Positions 38,824 through 50,128 are shown, counted from the first letter of the stretch. The stretch is DNA of 64,000 nucleotides from Pseudanabaena mucicola FACHB-723 (GCF_014696385.1 NZ_JACJQB010000004.1:1-64000); one strand, 5' to 3'. Translations and numbers: made by a program. Notes: generated by a model not told the origin, from the letters alone.

Positions 38824-39807
38824 ATGAAAAAAGCTTTATTCCGTGCTAACCGTTTACTTGTGGGAGTCAGCCTATGTGTTCTCACGAGCTTAACTCTATT
38901 ATTTGGTCTTAATGTTCAGTCTGCTCAAGCCTATCCATACTTTGCTCAAGAAGCTTATAAAAGTCCCCGCGAAGCCACTGGTAAAATTGTTTGCGCTAAC
39001 TGTCACCTAGCTCAAAAAGGTATTGAATTAGAATTACCTCAAGCTGTTACCCCTGACTCTGTGTTCGAAGCCGTTGTTAAGCTTCCCTATGACCACACCC
39101 TGCAACAAGTAACTGCTGATGGCAGCAAGGGTGGACTTAATGTAGGTGCAGTATTGGTATTGCCAGAAGGATTTAAGATTGCGCCTGAAGATCGTTTGTC
39201 TGAAGAACTCAAGGAAAAAACCAAGGATATCTACTATCAACCATACAGCGATGATCAAGAAAACATCGTTTTAGTTGGGCCTGTATCTGGTGATGAGTAT
39301 TCGGAAATTGTTTTCCCCGTACTTTCTCCAGACCCTGCTAAGGATAAGAATATTCACTTCTTGAAATATGCTGTCCATGCTGGCGGCAACCGTGGTCGTG
39401 GACAGGTTTATCCCACTGGAGAAAAGAGCAATAACAACGAATACAACTCTTCTGTTTCAGGTCTAGTTACCCAAATCAGCCCTGTGGAGCCTAACGAAGA
39501 AGAAGGCATCTACGGTGGTTATCAAATTTCTATCCAGACTACTGATGGCAGTATTGCTACTGAAACTATTCCTGCTGGTGCAACCTTGGTGGTTGAACCT
39601 GGCAGTGAAGTTAAGGTTGGTTCAGCTCTAACAACTAATCCTAATGTTGGTGGTTTTGGTCAGCATGATGGCGAAATCGTGTTGCAAGATCCTCGTCGTA
39701 TTCAGTGGTTGCTAGCTTTCTTTGCATCTGTCATCGTTACCCAAATCTTGTTGGTATTGAAGAAGAAGCAAGTCGAGAAGGTTCAAGCCGCAGAAATGAA
39801 TTTCTAA
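38824..39807 (+). CDS. petA: apocytochrome f
   Basis: A 327-aa precursor. The signal peptide (about 1-36) ends SAQA and is cut before YPYFAQ, where the mature Tyr-1 amine ligates heme. The heme-binding motif is CANCH (C57, C60, H61). A C-terminal membrane helix spans about 285-310 and is followed by the stromal tail. I start at the ATG 38824; a TTG at 38812 would add four residues. It is co-oriented with petC 99 bp upstream, the standard petCA operon. Confidence 0.96.
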   Translation: MKKALFRANRLLVGVSLCVLTSLTLLFGLNVQSAQAYPYFAQEAYKSPREATGKIVCANCHLAQKGIELELPQAVTPDSVFEAVVKLPYDHTLQQVTADGSKGGLNVGAVLVLPEGFKIAPEDRLSEELKEKTKDIYYQPYSDDQENIVLVGPVSGDEYSEIVFPVLSPDPAKDKNIHFLKYAVHAGGNRGRGQVYPTGEKSNNNEYNSSVSGLVTQISPVEPNEEEGIYGGYQISIQTTDGSIATETIPAGATLVVEPGSEVKVGSALTTNPNVGGFGQHDGEIVLQDPRRIQWLLAFFASVIVTQILLVLKKKQVEKVQAAEMNF

Positions 39808-39809
39808 GC

Positions 39810-39864
39810 AAAAATCGAGCATAAAAAAAGCACCCTATGGGTGCTTTTTTTATGCTCGATTTTT
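39810..39864. terminator. 26-bp perfect hairpin, petA / tRNA-Thr
   Basis: Arms 39810-39835 and 39839-39864 with a TAT loop. It contains an A7/T7 tract and A/T ends. It serves petA (+) and the convergent tRNA-Thr (-), whose 3' end is 2 bp away. Confidence 0.88.
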
Positions 39865-39865
39865 A

Positions 39866-39938
39866 AGCTGGGGACGAGACTCGAACTCGTGACCTACTGA
39901 TTACAAATCAGTTGCTCTACCAACTGAGCTACACCAGC
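39866..39938 (-). tRNA. tRNA-Thr (anticodon TGT)
   Basis: Folded by eye on the minus strand. The acceptor is GCTGGTG with CCCCAGC, giving a U6-C67 mismatch in an otherwise paired stem. The D-arm is AGCTCAGTTGGTAGAGC. The anticodon stem ACTGA/TCAGT encloses TTTGTAA, giving TGT. The T-arm is ACGAG-TTCGAGT-CTCGT. Discriminator is U, CCA is not encoded, and length is 73 nt. Confidence 0.93.
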
Positions 39939-40145
39939 GAATTTAACGCTAAAGAATAGTAACAGAATTGCGATCGCAAAAGCAACATTTATCTGCAAAC
40001 ATTATCGGCATAAGTTTTATAGTCTTTAGCATTGCCATAACAAATGGTTGACGTTGACTAAATATCCCTACAGAATGCTTACTAGCGCAAAATTTGCGAT
40101 TGCCTGCAAAAGAAGCAATTAGATTAGATTCAATTAGACAAGGAC

Positions 40146-40853
40146 ATGGCTAGGACAAGCGATCGCATTCAACAAGTAAACCATTATCAAACCCTCAGAA
40201 TTAGCTACAACGCTGCTCCTGCCGAGGTTAAAAGTGCCTATCGTGGGCTAGTTAAGGAATATCATCCTGATTGCAACCATCACCTTGATAACCATGATCA
40301 AATTGCGTCTATTAACCTTGCTTATGAAGTCTTAAGTAATCCTCAATCTCGCGCCCATTACGATCGCAGTCTTGGTATTAAGCACAAACCTAATGGCGCA
40401 TCGCAGGGAGTGAAGCGAGCACCAACTAAGCGTGAAATTCATCTCAATGAAGATCAAAAAATTGATCGATGGTCTAAACAGGTTTATGAACCGATTATTG
40501 ATCTTATCGAAGGTATTCTCGATAGTCTCGACGACCAAATTGATGCTCTTGCTGACGATCCCTATGATGATGGTCTAATGGAAGATTTTGAAGACTATAT
40601 CGATGAATGTCGTGGTTCCTATGCCAAAGCCCAGATCTTTTTTAGAGCAATGCCCAATCCTGCCTCAGCCGCAGGGATTGCTAGCTATCTTTATCACTGT
40701 CTTAACGCCATCAGTGATGGCATCGAGGAACTAAATTATTTCACCCTCAATTTTGATGATCATCACCTCCACACTGGTCAAGAACTGTGGCGTAGAGCCG
40801 AAGAAATGCGTTATTACGCTCAAAGCGCCATGCAAAATTTACAAACAGCCTAA
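40146..40853 (+). CDS. J-domain co-chaperone protein
   Basis: A 235-aa protein. An N-terminal J domain (about 12-75) has the HPD motif in KEYHPDCNHH and the usual helices (YQTLRIS, SINLAYEVLSNPQSRAHYD). The rest (about 95-235) is acidic and helical with no zinc finger or C-terminal DnaJ substrate domain, so it is a type III J-protein. It lies 183 bp upstream of dnaK on the same strand and should stimulate that ATPase. Its client is unknown. Confidence 0.87.
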   Translation: MARTSDRIQQVNHYQTLRISYNAAPAEVKSAYRGLVKEYHPDCNHHLDNHDQIASINLAYEVLSNPQSRAHYDRSLGIKHKPNGASQGVKRAPTKREIHLNEDQKIDRWSKQVYEPIIDLIEGILDSLDDQIDALADDPYDDGLMEDFEDYIDECRGSYAKAQIFFRAMPNPASAAGIASYLYHCLNAISDGIEELNYFTLNFDDHHLHTGQELWRRAEEMRYYAQSAMQNLQTA

Positions 40854-40857
40854 ACTT

Positions 40858-40885
40858 GAGTGGTGATGCTCCGCGTCGCTACTCG
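40858..40885. repeat. GAGTGG...CTACTCG palindromic repeat after the J-protein gene
   Basis: A 28-nt imperfect palindrome 4 bp after the J-protein stop. Its reverse complement matches 53394-53422 at about 23 of 28 positions, so it belongs to a dispersed repeat family. It may also terminate or stabilise the upstream transcript. Confidence 0.55.
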
Positions 40886-40907
40886 ACCCTCTCGCCTCTT
40901 AACTTGT

Positions 40908-41011
40908 CTAATCCTTTTGGTCGCGGTACGGGAAACCCTACCAGATTAGGTAGAGTCCCCCTGATGTGCTAATCGAGAAAAGTAGCTAATCTTGTATGAG
41001 ATTAAAGATTA
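40908..41011 (+). promoter_or_regulatory. structured leader candidate upstream of dnaK
   Basis: The 130 bp before dnaK contain three CTAATC words (40908, 40969, 40986) and three GATTA words (40944, 41000, 41007). They allow alternative stems. The first pair encloses a 7-bp stem with a GGG-AAA-CCC core (40925-40942). An AGGAG ribosome site (about 41021-41025) follows the last GATTA. I do not recognise it as a known riboswitch class. A temperature- or stress-responsive leader is an inference. Confidence 0.4.
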
Positions 41012-41036
41012 ACAAAACTTAGGAGTTGGAAGCCTT

Positions 41037-42938
41037 ATGGCTAAAGTAGTTGGAATCGACTTAGGTACGACAAACTCAGTCGTCGCCGTCATGGAAGGGG
41101 GCAAGCCAACGGTGATTGCAAACGCCGAGGGCTTCCGTACCACACCATCAGTTGTTGCATACGCTAAGAATGGCGATCGCTTGGTTGGACAAATTGCTAA
41201 GCGCCAAGCGGTGATGAATACTGATAACACCTTTTATTCAGTAAAGCGCTTTATCGGCAGACGTTATGACGAAGTTAGCGGCGAGTCGAAGCAAGTAGCT
41301 TACAAAGTAATGAAGGTTGGCGAAAACGTCAAAATCGACGCTCCTGCGGTATCTAAGCAATTTGCACCTGAAGAAATTTCTGCCCAAGTATTGCGTAAGT
41401 TAGTTGATGACGCTAGTAAGTATCTTGGCGAGACTGTGACTCAAGCAGTTATCACCGTTCCTGCATATTTCAATGACTCTCAGCGTCAAGCGACTAAGGA
41501 TGCTGGCAAAATTGCTGGTGTTGAAGTTCTGCGGATCATCAACGAGCCTACTGCGGCTGCCCTAGCATATGGTCTAGATAGCAAGACCAACGAAACCATC
41601 CTTGTATTTGACCTTGGTGGCGGTACATTCGACGTATCGATCCTCGAAGTTGGCGACGGTGTGTTTGAGGTAATGTCCACTAGTGGCGACACTCACTTAG
41701 GTGGTGATGACTTTGACAAGAAGATCGTTGACTTTCTTGCGAGCCAATTCCAATCTGCTGAAGGTATTGACCTCCGCAAGGACAAGCAAGCATTGCAACG
41801 CTTGACCGAAGCGGCTGAGAAGGCAAAGATTGAGCTTTCGAGCGTCACTCAAACTGAAATTAACCTGCCCTTCATCACTGCAACTCAAGATGGACCTAAG
41901 CACTTAGACACCACCTTGACCCGTGCTAAATTTGAAGAACTTTGCTCCGACTTGATCGATCGCTGTCGCATTCCTGTTGAGCAAGCGATCCGTGATGCCA
42001 AGATCGACAAGTCTAAGATTGATGAAGTTGTTCTTGTTGGTGGTTCAACTCGTATTCCTGCGGTTCAAGAAGTTGTTAAGAAGATTCTTGGCAAAGATCC
42101 TAACCAAAGCGTCAACCCTGATGAAGTTGTGGCGATTGGCGCAGCCGTTCAAGCTGGTGTACTTGCTGGTGAAGTTAAAGACATTCTTTTGCTCGACGTT
42201 ACTCCTCTGTCTCTTGGTGTTGAAACCTTGGGCGGCGTAATGACCAAAATTATTCCTAGAAACACCACCGTTCCTACCAAGAAGTCCGAAGTCTTCTCGA
42301 CTGCGGTTGATGGACAAAGCAATGTGGAAATTCACGTCCTCCAAGGTGAGCGTGAAATGTCCAATGACAACAAGAGTCTTGGGACCTTCCGTCTTGATGG
42401 TATTCCTCCTGCTCCCCGTGGCGTACCTCAAATCGAAGTTATCTTTGACATTGATGCTAACGGTTTGCTATCCGTAACCGCGAAGGATAAGGGAACTGGT
42501 AAAGTTCAAACCATCTCGATCTCTGGTGCTTCGACCTTGCCTAAGGATGAAGTTGAGCGCATGGTTAATGAAGCAGAACGTAACTCTGCGGCAGACAAAG
42601 AAAAACGCGATCGCATTGAAGCTAAGAACCAAGCTGACTCTCTTGCCTATCAAGCAGAGAAGCAAATTAAGGATCTTGGCGACAAGGTTCCTGAAGCTGA
42701 CAAGACCAAGATCGAAGGATTGGTTAAGACTCTTCGTGAATCGATCGCTAAGGATGACCACGAAGCAATCGCTGCTCAAACTGAAGAATTGAAGCAAGCA
42801 CTCTATGCTCTTAGCTCTTCTGTCTATCAACAAGGTGGCGCTGAAGCATCTACAGGAGCTGCTCCTGAAGATGGCACTCGTGATGCGGCAAGTGGCGATG
42901 ATGATGTCATCGATGCTGATTTCACTGAATCGAAATAG
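41037..42938 (+). CDS. dnaK: Hsp70 chaperone DnaK (DnaK2-like)
   Basis: A 633-aa Hsp70. It begins [22 protein letters not shown]. The nucleotide-binding domain (about 1-380) has [14 protein letters not shown] and [11 protein letters not shown]. The linker [14 protein letters not shown] leads into the substrate-binding domain (about 390-500), then a helical lid and an acidic C-terminus ending [13 protein letters not shown]. Overall it looks like the essential housekeeping DnaK2 of cyanobacteria; this is a judgement from memory of the N- and C-termini. It follows a J-protein gene and ends in a strong hairpin. Confidence 0.95.
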   Translation: MAKVVGIDLGTTNSVVAVMEGGKPTVIANAEGFRTTPSVVAYAKNGDRLVGQIAKRQAVMNTDNTFYSVKRFIGRRYDEVSGESKQVAYKVMKVGENVKIDAPAVSKQFAPEEISAQVLRKLVDDASKYLGETVTQAVITVPAYFNDSQRQATKDAGKIAGVEVLRIINEPTAAALAYGLDSKTNETILVFDLGGGTFDVSILEVGDGVFEVMSTSGDTHLGGDDFDKKIVDFLASQFQSAEGIDLRKDKQALQRLTEAAEKAKIELSSVTQTEINLPFITATQDGPKHLDTTLTRAKFEELCSDLIDRCRIPVEQAIRDAKIDKSKIDEVVLVGGSTRIPAVQEVVKKILGKDPNQSVNPDEVVAIGAAVQAGVLAGEVKDILLLDVTPLSLGVETLGGVMTKIIPRNTTVPTKKSEVFSTAVDGQSNVEIHVLQGEREMSNDNKSLGTFRLDGIPPAPRGVPQIEVIFDIDANGLLSVTAKDKGTGKVQTISISGASTLPKDEVERMVNEAERNSAADKEKRDRIEAKNQADSLAYQAEKQIKDLGDKVPEADKTKIEGLVKTLRESIAKDDHEAIAAQTEELKQALYALSSSVYQQGGAEASTGAAPEDGTRDAASGDDDVIDADFTESK

Positions 42939-42946
42939 TTAAGCTA

Positions 42947-42985
42947 AAAAAATAGGAGGAGCGCTTCGCGCTCCTCCTATTTTTT
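42947..42985 (+). terminator. hairpin terminator of dnaK
   Basis: A 17-bp stem, arms 42947-42963 and 42969-42985, with a 5-nt loop and a T-run, directly after the dnaK stop. Confidence 0.88.
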
Positions 42986-43110
42986 ATTGAAAGAATTTTC
43001 TGTGAAATGAGCCATGTAAAAGTTATTGACTACAGTATTGGCTACAGCTTTGAAAGTATAGTATCTACACAACTCTCCGCAAGCTCAGATTTAGCCAAAA
43101 ATCAACAAGT

Positions 43111-43974
43111 ATGACTGCTCCGTTTCATCATGTTCCTGTCCTTGCTGAATCTGCGATCGCAGGTTTAGAGATTATTGCAGACGGGACATATCTCGATTGC
43201 ACCGTTGGTGGAGGTGGACATAGCGGCTTAATTTTACAAGCAGCCGCCAATGTCACTTTGGTGGGTATTGATCGCGACGAAATGGCGATCAATGCCGCCA
43301 GTGAACATCTCAAAGGCTATGGCAATCAAGTCACATTTTGGCGTGGCAACTTCTGTGAATATAAGCCAAACCCCAACTTACTTTTTGATGGTATCTTGGC
43401 AGACTTGGGCGTAAGCTCCACCCAGTTTGATGTAGCTGAGCGCGGCTTTAGCTTCCGTGAGTCTGGCGAACTCGATATGCGGATGGATAATCGCCAAACC
43501 CTCACGGCCGCCGAAATTATCAATCATTATCCAGAAAAAGAACTAGCTGATATCTTTTTTAAACTAGGCGAAGAAAGGTTGTCGCGCCGCATTGCCCGTC
43601 ACATTGTCGAGAAGCGTCCTTTTAAAACCACTTTAGAACTAGCAAATGCGATCGCAGCCTGTGTTCCCTCTAGCTATCGTCATGGCAGAATTCATCCTGC
43701 TACTCGCACCTTTCAAGCCCTTCGCATTGCTGTTAATCGTGAGTTAGAAAGCCTTGAAAAATGGCTAGCAGTTGCCCCCAACTGGCTTAAAACTGGTGGC
43801 AAAATTGCTGTGATTACGTTTCATAGTCTCGAAGATCGCATTGTTAAACATACTTTTCGCGAGGATGAACGTCTACAGGTAATCACCAAAAAAGTAATTA
43901 TGGCAACTGATGAAGAAATTAAAGCCAATCCGCGATCGCGATCGGCAAAGTTACGCATTGCCCAGAAAAAATAG
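43111..43974 (+). CDS. rsmH: 16S rRNA (cytosine1402-N4)-methyltransferase RsmH
   Basis: A 287-aa SAM-dependent methyltransferase (formerly MraW). Family motifs: [13 protein letters not shown] at the start, [15 protein letters not shown] for SAM binding, [20 protein letters not shown], and [15 protein letters not shown] near the C-terminus. It methylates the decoding centre of the small ribosomal subunit. Length is slightly short but complete. It is not beside ftsL/pbp genes here, unlike in most bacteria. Confidence 0.94.
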   Translation: MTAPFHHVPVLAESAIAGLEIIADGTYLDCTVGGGGHSGLILQAAANVTLVGIDRDEMAINAASEHLKGYGNQVTFWRGNFCEYKPNPNLLFDGILADLGVSSTQFDVAERGFSFRESGELDMRMDNRQTLTAAEIINHYPEKELADIFFKLGEERLSRRIARHIVEKRPFKTTLELANAIAACVPSSYRHGRIHPATRTFQALRIAVNRELESLEKWLAVAPNWLKTGGKIAVITFHSLEDRIVKHTFREDERLQVITKKVIMATDEEIKANPRSRSAKLRIAQKK

Positions 43975-43986
43975 AAAAGACAAAAG

Positions 43987-44012
43987 AGGTAGCGCATTGC
44001 GCTACCTTTTTT
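43987..44012 (+). terminator. hairpin terminator of rsmH
   Basis: A 9-bp stem AGGTAGCGC/GCGCTACCT (arms 43987-43995 and 43999-44007) with an ATT loop, followed by a T-run to 44012. Confidence 0.8.
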
Positions 44013-44045
44013 GTAAAGTGCAAAACTTATATTGCTAGTAAAAAC

Positions 44046-45278
<1,233 letters not shown>

Positions 45279-45360
45279 GATGGATGAGTTAATCTTTTTT
45301 GATTTTGTATAGCCTTATATTATGCCCTTTACCCTGAATTAAAACCCACAGAAATTTTTG

Positions 45361-45383
45361 AAAGCGCCGCGAAGCGGCGCTTT
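45361..45383 (-). terminator. 10-bp hairpin between lpdA and dapL
   Basis: Perfect arms 45361-45370 and 45374-45383 (GCGCCGC cores) with a GAA loop, 24 bp after the lpdA stop on the minus strand. Confidence 0.7.
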
Positions 45384-45406
45384 CATATGTTGAACCGATG
45401 CAATCC

Positions 45407-46810
45407 CTAGATATGGGCAGCCCGTTTGTAAGCTTCATCTAAAACTTCGCTGAGGGTTGGGTGCGCGTGAACAATCGTGGCTAATTCCTGAACTGTTTTG
45501 CGATCGCGAATTGCTGCCGATGCCTCATGAATTAAATCTGAAGCATGGATACCAATAATATGTGCGCCCAAAAGTTCGCCCGTATCTTCGCGGTATACAA
45601 TCTTGGCTAGCCCTTCAGTTTCTCCCTCTGCGATCGCTTTGGAATTGCCCTTAAAGTAAGACTTGGCGGTAGCCACCTTAAAGTCTTCTGCTGCACCCTT
45701 CTCCTTAGCCTGTGGTTCAGTCAAACCGACAAAGCTAACTTCAGGATGGGTAAATGCTGCCGCAGGGATACTTTGATAGTCAACCGTAGAAGCACGACCA
45801 CACATATTCTCAACAGCAACAATACCCTGCGCCGAAGCCGCATGAGCCAACATCATCTTGCCCGTCGCATCACCGATCGCCCAAAGATGCTGAACGGAAG
45901 TTGCCATCGTGTCATCCACATCAATGAATCCCCGTTGATTTGGTGCAATACCTACGCTTTCTAAACCAAGATCCTTCGTAAGCGGAATCCTTCCTGTGGC
46001 AACTAAGCAAGCATCCACTTCCAGAACTTCCACTACCTTCTTGGTCTTGGCATCGGTCAGTTCAATCTTGACGGGAGAACCTGCGGTAATCTTGGTGGCG
46101 AATACACCAGTTCTAGTTTCGATATCGCGAGGTTTGAGAAGTACACGCTCGGCAATCTTGGCAATATCAGGATCGAATCCGGGCATTAATACATCTAACG
46201 CTTCGATCATCGTTACTTCTGAACCAAGCGCTGTGTAAACATCGGCAAATTCTAGCCCGATGTAACCACTACCGATAATTGCCACCCATTGGGGCAAGGT
46301 TTCTAGACGCACAGCCTGATCGCTAGTAAAAACAGTTTTGCCATCGATTTCAATGCCGCGAGGCACGAATGGCTCGGAACCTGTGGCGAGAATAATGTCT
46401 TTGGCGGTGTAAGTCTTATCGCCAACGCTAACTTTCTGCACACCAGCCACACGACCACGTCCTTCCAAAATATCTACGCCTAATCGTTTGAGGCTATTGG
46501 TCAAGTCGCCACGCAATTTTAGGACTAAGTTATCGGCATGACTGGCGATCGCACTGCGATCGAAATTCACTTCACCGACATCAATACCTAATGCCTTAAG
46601 GTGAGACTTCGCCCGCATTTCACGCACTCGTCCCGAAGCTGCTAGTAATGCCTTGGAGGGGATGCAACCACGATTAACGCAGGTTCCGCCCATTACGCCA
46701 TCTTCGACGATCGCTGTTTTTAAGCCACAGGCGACGGCATGGAGGGCTGCGCCATGTCCACCAACGCCAGCGCCAATAATGATCAAATCGTAATCAAATT
46801 TGTCCGACAC
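45407..46810 (-). CDS. lpdA: dihydrolipoyl dehydrogenase
   Basis: A 467-aa FAD/NAD flavoprotein, E3 of 2-oxoacid dehydrogenase and possibly glycine cleavage complexes. The FAD motif is [12 protein letters not shown] (about 11-22). The redox disulfide is C44/C49 ([15 protein letters not shown]). The NAD motif is [12 protein letters not shown], and the C-terminal His/Glu pair is in [13 protein letters not shown]. The GTG start at 46810 has GGAGA upstream. No other complex subunits are adjacent. Confidence 0.95.
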   Translation of the reverse strand: MSDKFDYDLIIIGAGVGGHGAALHAVACGLKTAIVEDGVMGGTCVNRGCIPSKALLAASGRVREMRAKSHLKALGIDVGEVNFDRSAIASHADNLVLKLRGDLTNSLKRLGVDILEGRGRVAGVQKVSVGDKTYTAKDIILATGSEPFVPRGIEIDGKTVFTSDQAVRLETLPQWVAIIGSGYIGLEFADVYTALGSEVTMIEALDVLMPGFDPDIAKIAERVLLKPRDIETRTGVFATKITAGSPVKIELTDAKTKKVVEVLEVDACLVATGRIPLTKDLGLESVGIAPNQRGFIDVDDTMATSVQHLWAIGDATGKMMLAHAASAQGIVAVENMCGRASTVDYQSIPAAAFTHPEVSFVGLTEPQAKEKGAAEDFKVATAKSYFKGNSKAIAEGETEGLAKIVYREDTGELLGAHIIGIHASDLIHEASAAIRDRKTVQELATIVHAHPTLSEVLDEAYKRAAHI

Positions 46811-47019
46811 CTAATCTTTCTCCAGTAGAATCGATCTACTATTTTGACATCGTTTGCGCCTCCTGTTAGCTACCTATCGAGGTTATTACTTAGCAATCTC
46901 AGTAGTGAATGATAGCTATAACTCATTAATCGATAATTGTAGTATTTAGCCACACTAAATTTTCAAAATTATTACATAGTTATACTTAAAAAATTTTAAT
47001 TAGATAAAATAAAATTTAT

Positions 47020-48171
47020 TTATCTAGAAAAAAATCGCTTAAACTCTCTCATCTCATTATCTTCATGTAAACGCATTTGGACTTCAAGTTTATCAATTAA
47101 ATTATAAGTGAGTGAAGCTCTAACAACCTCAGTAATAGCTAATATATCTCCTCGAATCAAACCAAGCCTAGCTATTTTACTAAGATTTCGTAATTTACTA
47201 GCATCAATAGAACCTAATAAAGCAACAAAATTCTGCTCAGACAAATCATAATCATATCTTGTAATCATCTTTACTGAACTTTTAAAGGTTGGGCTATCAA
47301 TGGTTTCATTAGCATTAAAAGGAGTGTCATCATCGGATAGAATAATAAACATTTTTTCTGATTGTTTACTATAGTATTCATTAAGTGAGCTAACAATTCC
47401 GCCTGTTTTTCTTCTTACATTCTGTGATTTTCTAAGCACTTTAAATACCAAGGTAGATAAATGATTTAACCCATCAGAAACTCTTTTTCTGTCATCTAAA
47501 CTCTTTTGTGGTAGTATATAAATTTTATTTTTCTTGGCATGAAATAAATCACATCGTATTTTATAAATTTCTTCAATTATTCTTTGTTCAGTAAAATAAT
47601 CAGGGGAAGAGCTAATTACTCTTTTTAGCCAATTCTTTTCTGATTCTTTTCTGGCTATTGGACTAATTGTACTAACTAAAATTTCAAGTGCTAAATACAT
47701 ATTTCGGTAAGCATCAAAAAGATCGTCAGTAATTTGCGCCAAACGAATGTAGCGAAAGCTTTCGTGATAAATAGGTTTTTGAGTCTGCTCAGTAGCGAAA
47801 CTAATACTAACTTCTATTGACCATCTACAAAGAGTAACGACCCTTAATATTTGTTCGGATTCTTCACTACGCCACCATACTAGATACTCATCATCACCAT
47901 TTTTAATTGATAAATTATCTTTGCCTGTAACTGAAAGAATATCTAAACCTTGCTGCGCCAAAATATAGCCTTTATTGAAAGCATCATTTGCGTCTGTAGC
48001 GCCTTTAAAACGAGCAACTACATAAGGAGAAGCTACTTTAACTTCTACTTCCCAATTTGGATCAATAAATACTAATTCAGTGACATTACATTTATGGGAA
48101 AGTAAAAAAGCAGCTCCAGAATCCAATTTGGAGTTTTTGTCAGCAATTAATATCCCTCCTAATGTAGCCAT
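47020..48171 (-). CDS. hypothetical protein with HEPN-like motif
   Basis: A 383-aa protein of an AT-rich accessory patch. I do not recognise the full-length family. The stretch about 148-215 (DAYRNMYLALEILVSTISP, then IYKIRCDLFHAKK) resembles an Apea-type HEPN domain. R206-x4-H211 matches the R-x4-6-H signature found in many HEPN RNases. No signal peptide or membrane helix. Many HEPN proteins act in toxin-antitoxin or anti-phage systems, but no MNT-type or other partner is next to it, so that role is speculative. Confidence 0.6.
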   Translation of the reverse strand: MATLGGILIADKNSKLDSGAAFLLSHKCNVTELVFIDPNWEVEVKVASPYVVARFKGATDANDAFNKGYILAQQGLDILSVTGKDNLSIKNGDDEYLVWWRSEESEQILRVVTLCRWSIEVSISFATEQTQKPIYHESFRYIRLAQITDDLFDAYRNMYLALEILVSTISPIARKESEKNWLKRVISSSPDYFTEQRIIEEIYKIRCDLFHAKKNKIYILPQKSLDDRKRVSDGLNHLSTLVFKVLRKSQNVRRKTGGIVSSLNEYYSKQSEKMFIILSDDDTPFNANETIDSPTFKSSVKMITRYDYDLSEQNFVALLGSIDASKLRNLSKIARLGLIRGDILAITEVVRASLTYNLIDKLEVQMRLHEDNEMREFKRFFSR

Positions 48172-48235
48172 AAACAGTATTGCTAATAGTATTAATATAT
48201 ACTTTGAAATGATCTCAAGACAATTTTACAACTTC

Positions 48236-48496
48236 TTACATACCTTTTAAAACTTCAGAAAGAGAAAGTCTTCCGTTAATTAGCTCAAACTCATCTTCTA
48301 GTAACCATAATTGTGCCTCTTCATAGCTTTGACTAGTTAACACAACCTTATAATTTTCAACAGGATCGCAAACTCGACATACACCCATGCGATCGCCCAT
48401 CAACATTAGTAAATATGGCGGCGACTGCATTGGATCGATCCAAACCTCAAGAAAATGCCAATCATCCCTCACTGGGTTGAGTGCGGAAGATAACAT
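48236..48496 (-). CDS. small conserved cyanobacterial hypothetical protein
   Basis: An 86-aa protein from the ATG at 48496, which gives MLSSALNPVRDDWHF. The frame continues to a TTG at 48529, which I consider a worse start. Conserved-looking blocks are PPYLLMLMGDRMGVCRVCDP (two cysteines C-x2-C) and EEAQLWLLEDEFELINGRL. I recall short proteins of this form in other cyanobacteria, but no function. Cytoplasmic. It is divergent from the DUF29 gene. Confidence 0.65.
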   Translation of the reverse strand: MLSSALNPVRDDWHFLEVWIDPMQSPPYLLMLMGDRMGVCRVCDPVENYKVVLTSQSYEEAQLWLLEDEFELINGRLSLSEVLKGM

Positions 48497-48553
48497 AGTA
48501 GTAGTTATGTATTTTCCCAGTATACTCAACTGATTTTACAGGCAAAGATTAGA

Positions 48554-48988
48554 ATGAATCAGTCCTTATTTGATAAAGATTATATACTTTGGATTCAGAA
48601 AAATGTCACTAAGCTTAAAGCCAAAGATTTTGAAAATCTGGACTTAGACAACCTGATTGAAGAATTTGAAAGCTTGATCTATATCCTTAAAAGAGATTTA
48701 GATGACAAGCTGAAAAACTTGATCGTAAATATGCTCAAAAGGCTATACGTCCCCTTACCCAATCAGTTTGAGAGATGGCAAAGCGACATTAGCTTTTATC
48801 GATGCGGCATTAAGCTTATTTTTAGAGATGCCCCTAGCTTAAAAGAAGATTGGGATGAAAGGTTTAATTTTAACTACTCATCTGCGCTTTACGCTCTAAC
48901 TGCTGACTATCCAGATACGAATTTCCCTGAAGCATGGGAATTTGAACGAGATATCGAATCAATTTTGCATAAAAGATTTTGGAAATAG
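48554..48988 (+). CDS. DUF29 domain protein
   Basis: A 144-aa DUF29 member. The N-terminal block FDKDYILWIQKNVTKLKAKD and EEFESLIYILKRDLDDKLKN are typical, as is a C-terminal region with LYALTADYPDTNFPEAW. DUF29 proteins are small, all-helical and common in cyanobacteria, often in mobile or toxin-antitoxin-like settings; function is unknown. Base composition is AT-rich like its HEPN-like neighbour. Confidence 0.85.
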   Translation: MNQSLFDKDYILWIQKNVTKLKAKDFENLDLDNLIEEFESLIYILKRDLDDKLKNLIVNMLKRLYVPLPNQFERWQSDISFYRCGIKLIFRDAPSLKEDWDERFNFNYSSALYALTADYPDTNFPEAWEFERDIESILHKRFWK

Positions 48989-49013
48989 CGATTGCATTCT
49001 TCATTATTAAATT

Positions 49014-49604
49014 ATGACAACTGAAAAACTATTAACTCTCGCATCATGGATGGCAGGTGAATTTAGCAATCGTGAACAATCGCTAGATCAACCTGTTTGG
49101 TTTGTGAATTTAGTCTGGTGGCAACGTCCCATCCCATTTAACGTTTTGGGCAGCATTGCCATCTTTGCCGAACAAGCCAATGCCCTAATTCTCGATCGCC
49201 CTTATCGTCAGCGTATTTTGCAATTTGTAGAAAATGACGGCAAGATTCAGGTGAAATATTGGGGATTTAAAGATCCTGTCGCATGGACTGGGGCTGGACG
49301 CGATCGCGATCGGCTTAATCAAATCACCATTAATGACATCGAACCCCTCGCTGGTTGTTTATTAGATGTCTCATTTACTAACGATCGCTACAAAGCCGAA
49401 ATGCCCAAGGAAGCGAAATGTTGTTTTCAATATTTAAACGAATCGCGCCAAGTTGTTTTAGGTTTTGAGGCTAGTGCTGATGAATTTTGGAGTGGCGATC
49501 ATGGAGTCGATCCTGAAACAGGCACAGCTATCTGGGGGGCAACTGTGGATTTTTACAAGTTCAAAAAAATTCAAGACTTTAGCCATGAAATTACCCATTA
49601 CTAA
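49014..49604 (+). CDS. CpcT/CpeT-family phycobilin lyase
   Basis: A 196-aa chromophore lyase of the CpcT/CpeT family, which attaches phycocyanobilin to a cysteine of phycobiliprotein beta subunits (Cys-153-type site in CpcT). Motifs: LASWMAGEFSNREQS, DRPYRQRILQF, KYWGFKDP and the conserved CCFQYLNESRQVVLGFEAS. Length is typical. No phycobilisome structural gene is nearby, so CpcT versus CpeT specificity cannot be set from context. Confidence 0.87.
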   Translation: MTTEKLLTLASWMAGEFSNREQSLDQPVWFVNLVWWQRPIPFNVLGSIAIFAEQANALILDRPYRQRILQFVENDGKIQVKYWGFKDPVAWTGAGRDRDRLNQITINDIEPLAGCLLDVSFTNDRYKAEMPKEAKCCFQYLNESRQVVLGFEASADEFWSGDHGVDPETGTAIWGATVDFYKFKKIQDFSHEITHY

Positions 49605-49706
49605 TTCTGCGCTTTGAGCCATCATTAGCAATGACCGTACTTACCGAATCGTGACGATTAGTGACATAATGTACGGGAAAACTTAGGATAAAAAACTGAT
49701 ACTGCT

Positions 49707-50045
49707 ATGTCAGAGGGAAAAGGATTTGGCTTTGGTTTAGGCAAAATGAAAGAAGCCTTCCAAAAAGCCCAGCAAATTCAAGAAGGCGCTAAAAAGCTGC
49801 AAGAAGAATTAGATCAACTGCGTCTAACTGGTGAATCAGGTGGTGGTTTAGTCAAAATTACCCTAAGCGGCAACCAAGAACCTCAAGGCGTGGAAATTGA
49901 TCCTGCTGCTTTGAATGAAGGTGCAGAGGTTTTGTCTGACTTGGTACTCGCTGCACTAAAAGATGCATATCAGCTTTCGACTGGCACAATGAAGCAAAAA
50001 ATGGAAGACCTCACTGGTGGCTTAGGTTTGCCCGCAGGCTTCTAA
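49707..50045 (+). CDS. YbaB/EbfC-family nucleoid-associated protein
   Basis: A 112-aa DNA-binding protein. A long N-terminal helix ([23 protein letters not shown] in pieces) is followed by a beta region ([20 protein letters not shown]) and a C-terminal helix ([16 protein letters not shown]). It dimerises into a tweezer that grips DNA. A Gly/Phe-rich N-terminus ([11 protein letters not shown]) is a cyanobacterial feature. Usually beside recR or dnaX in other bacteria, but not here. Confidence 0.92.
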   Translation: MSEGKGFGFGLGKMKEAFQKAQQIQEGAKKLQEELDQLRLTGESGGGLVKITLSGNQEPQGVEIDPAALNEGAEVLSDLVLAALKDAYQLSTGTMKQKMEDLTGGLGLPAGF

Positions 50046-50128
50046 GTTTTGTAGACCTCAAGCAATGTGCCAACAAATTATGCAAACACATTGCTTGAAT
50101 GAGACTCAAACTTTTATTTGATATTTTT

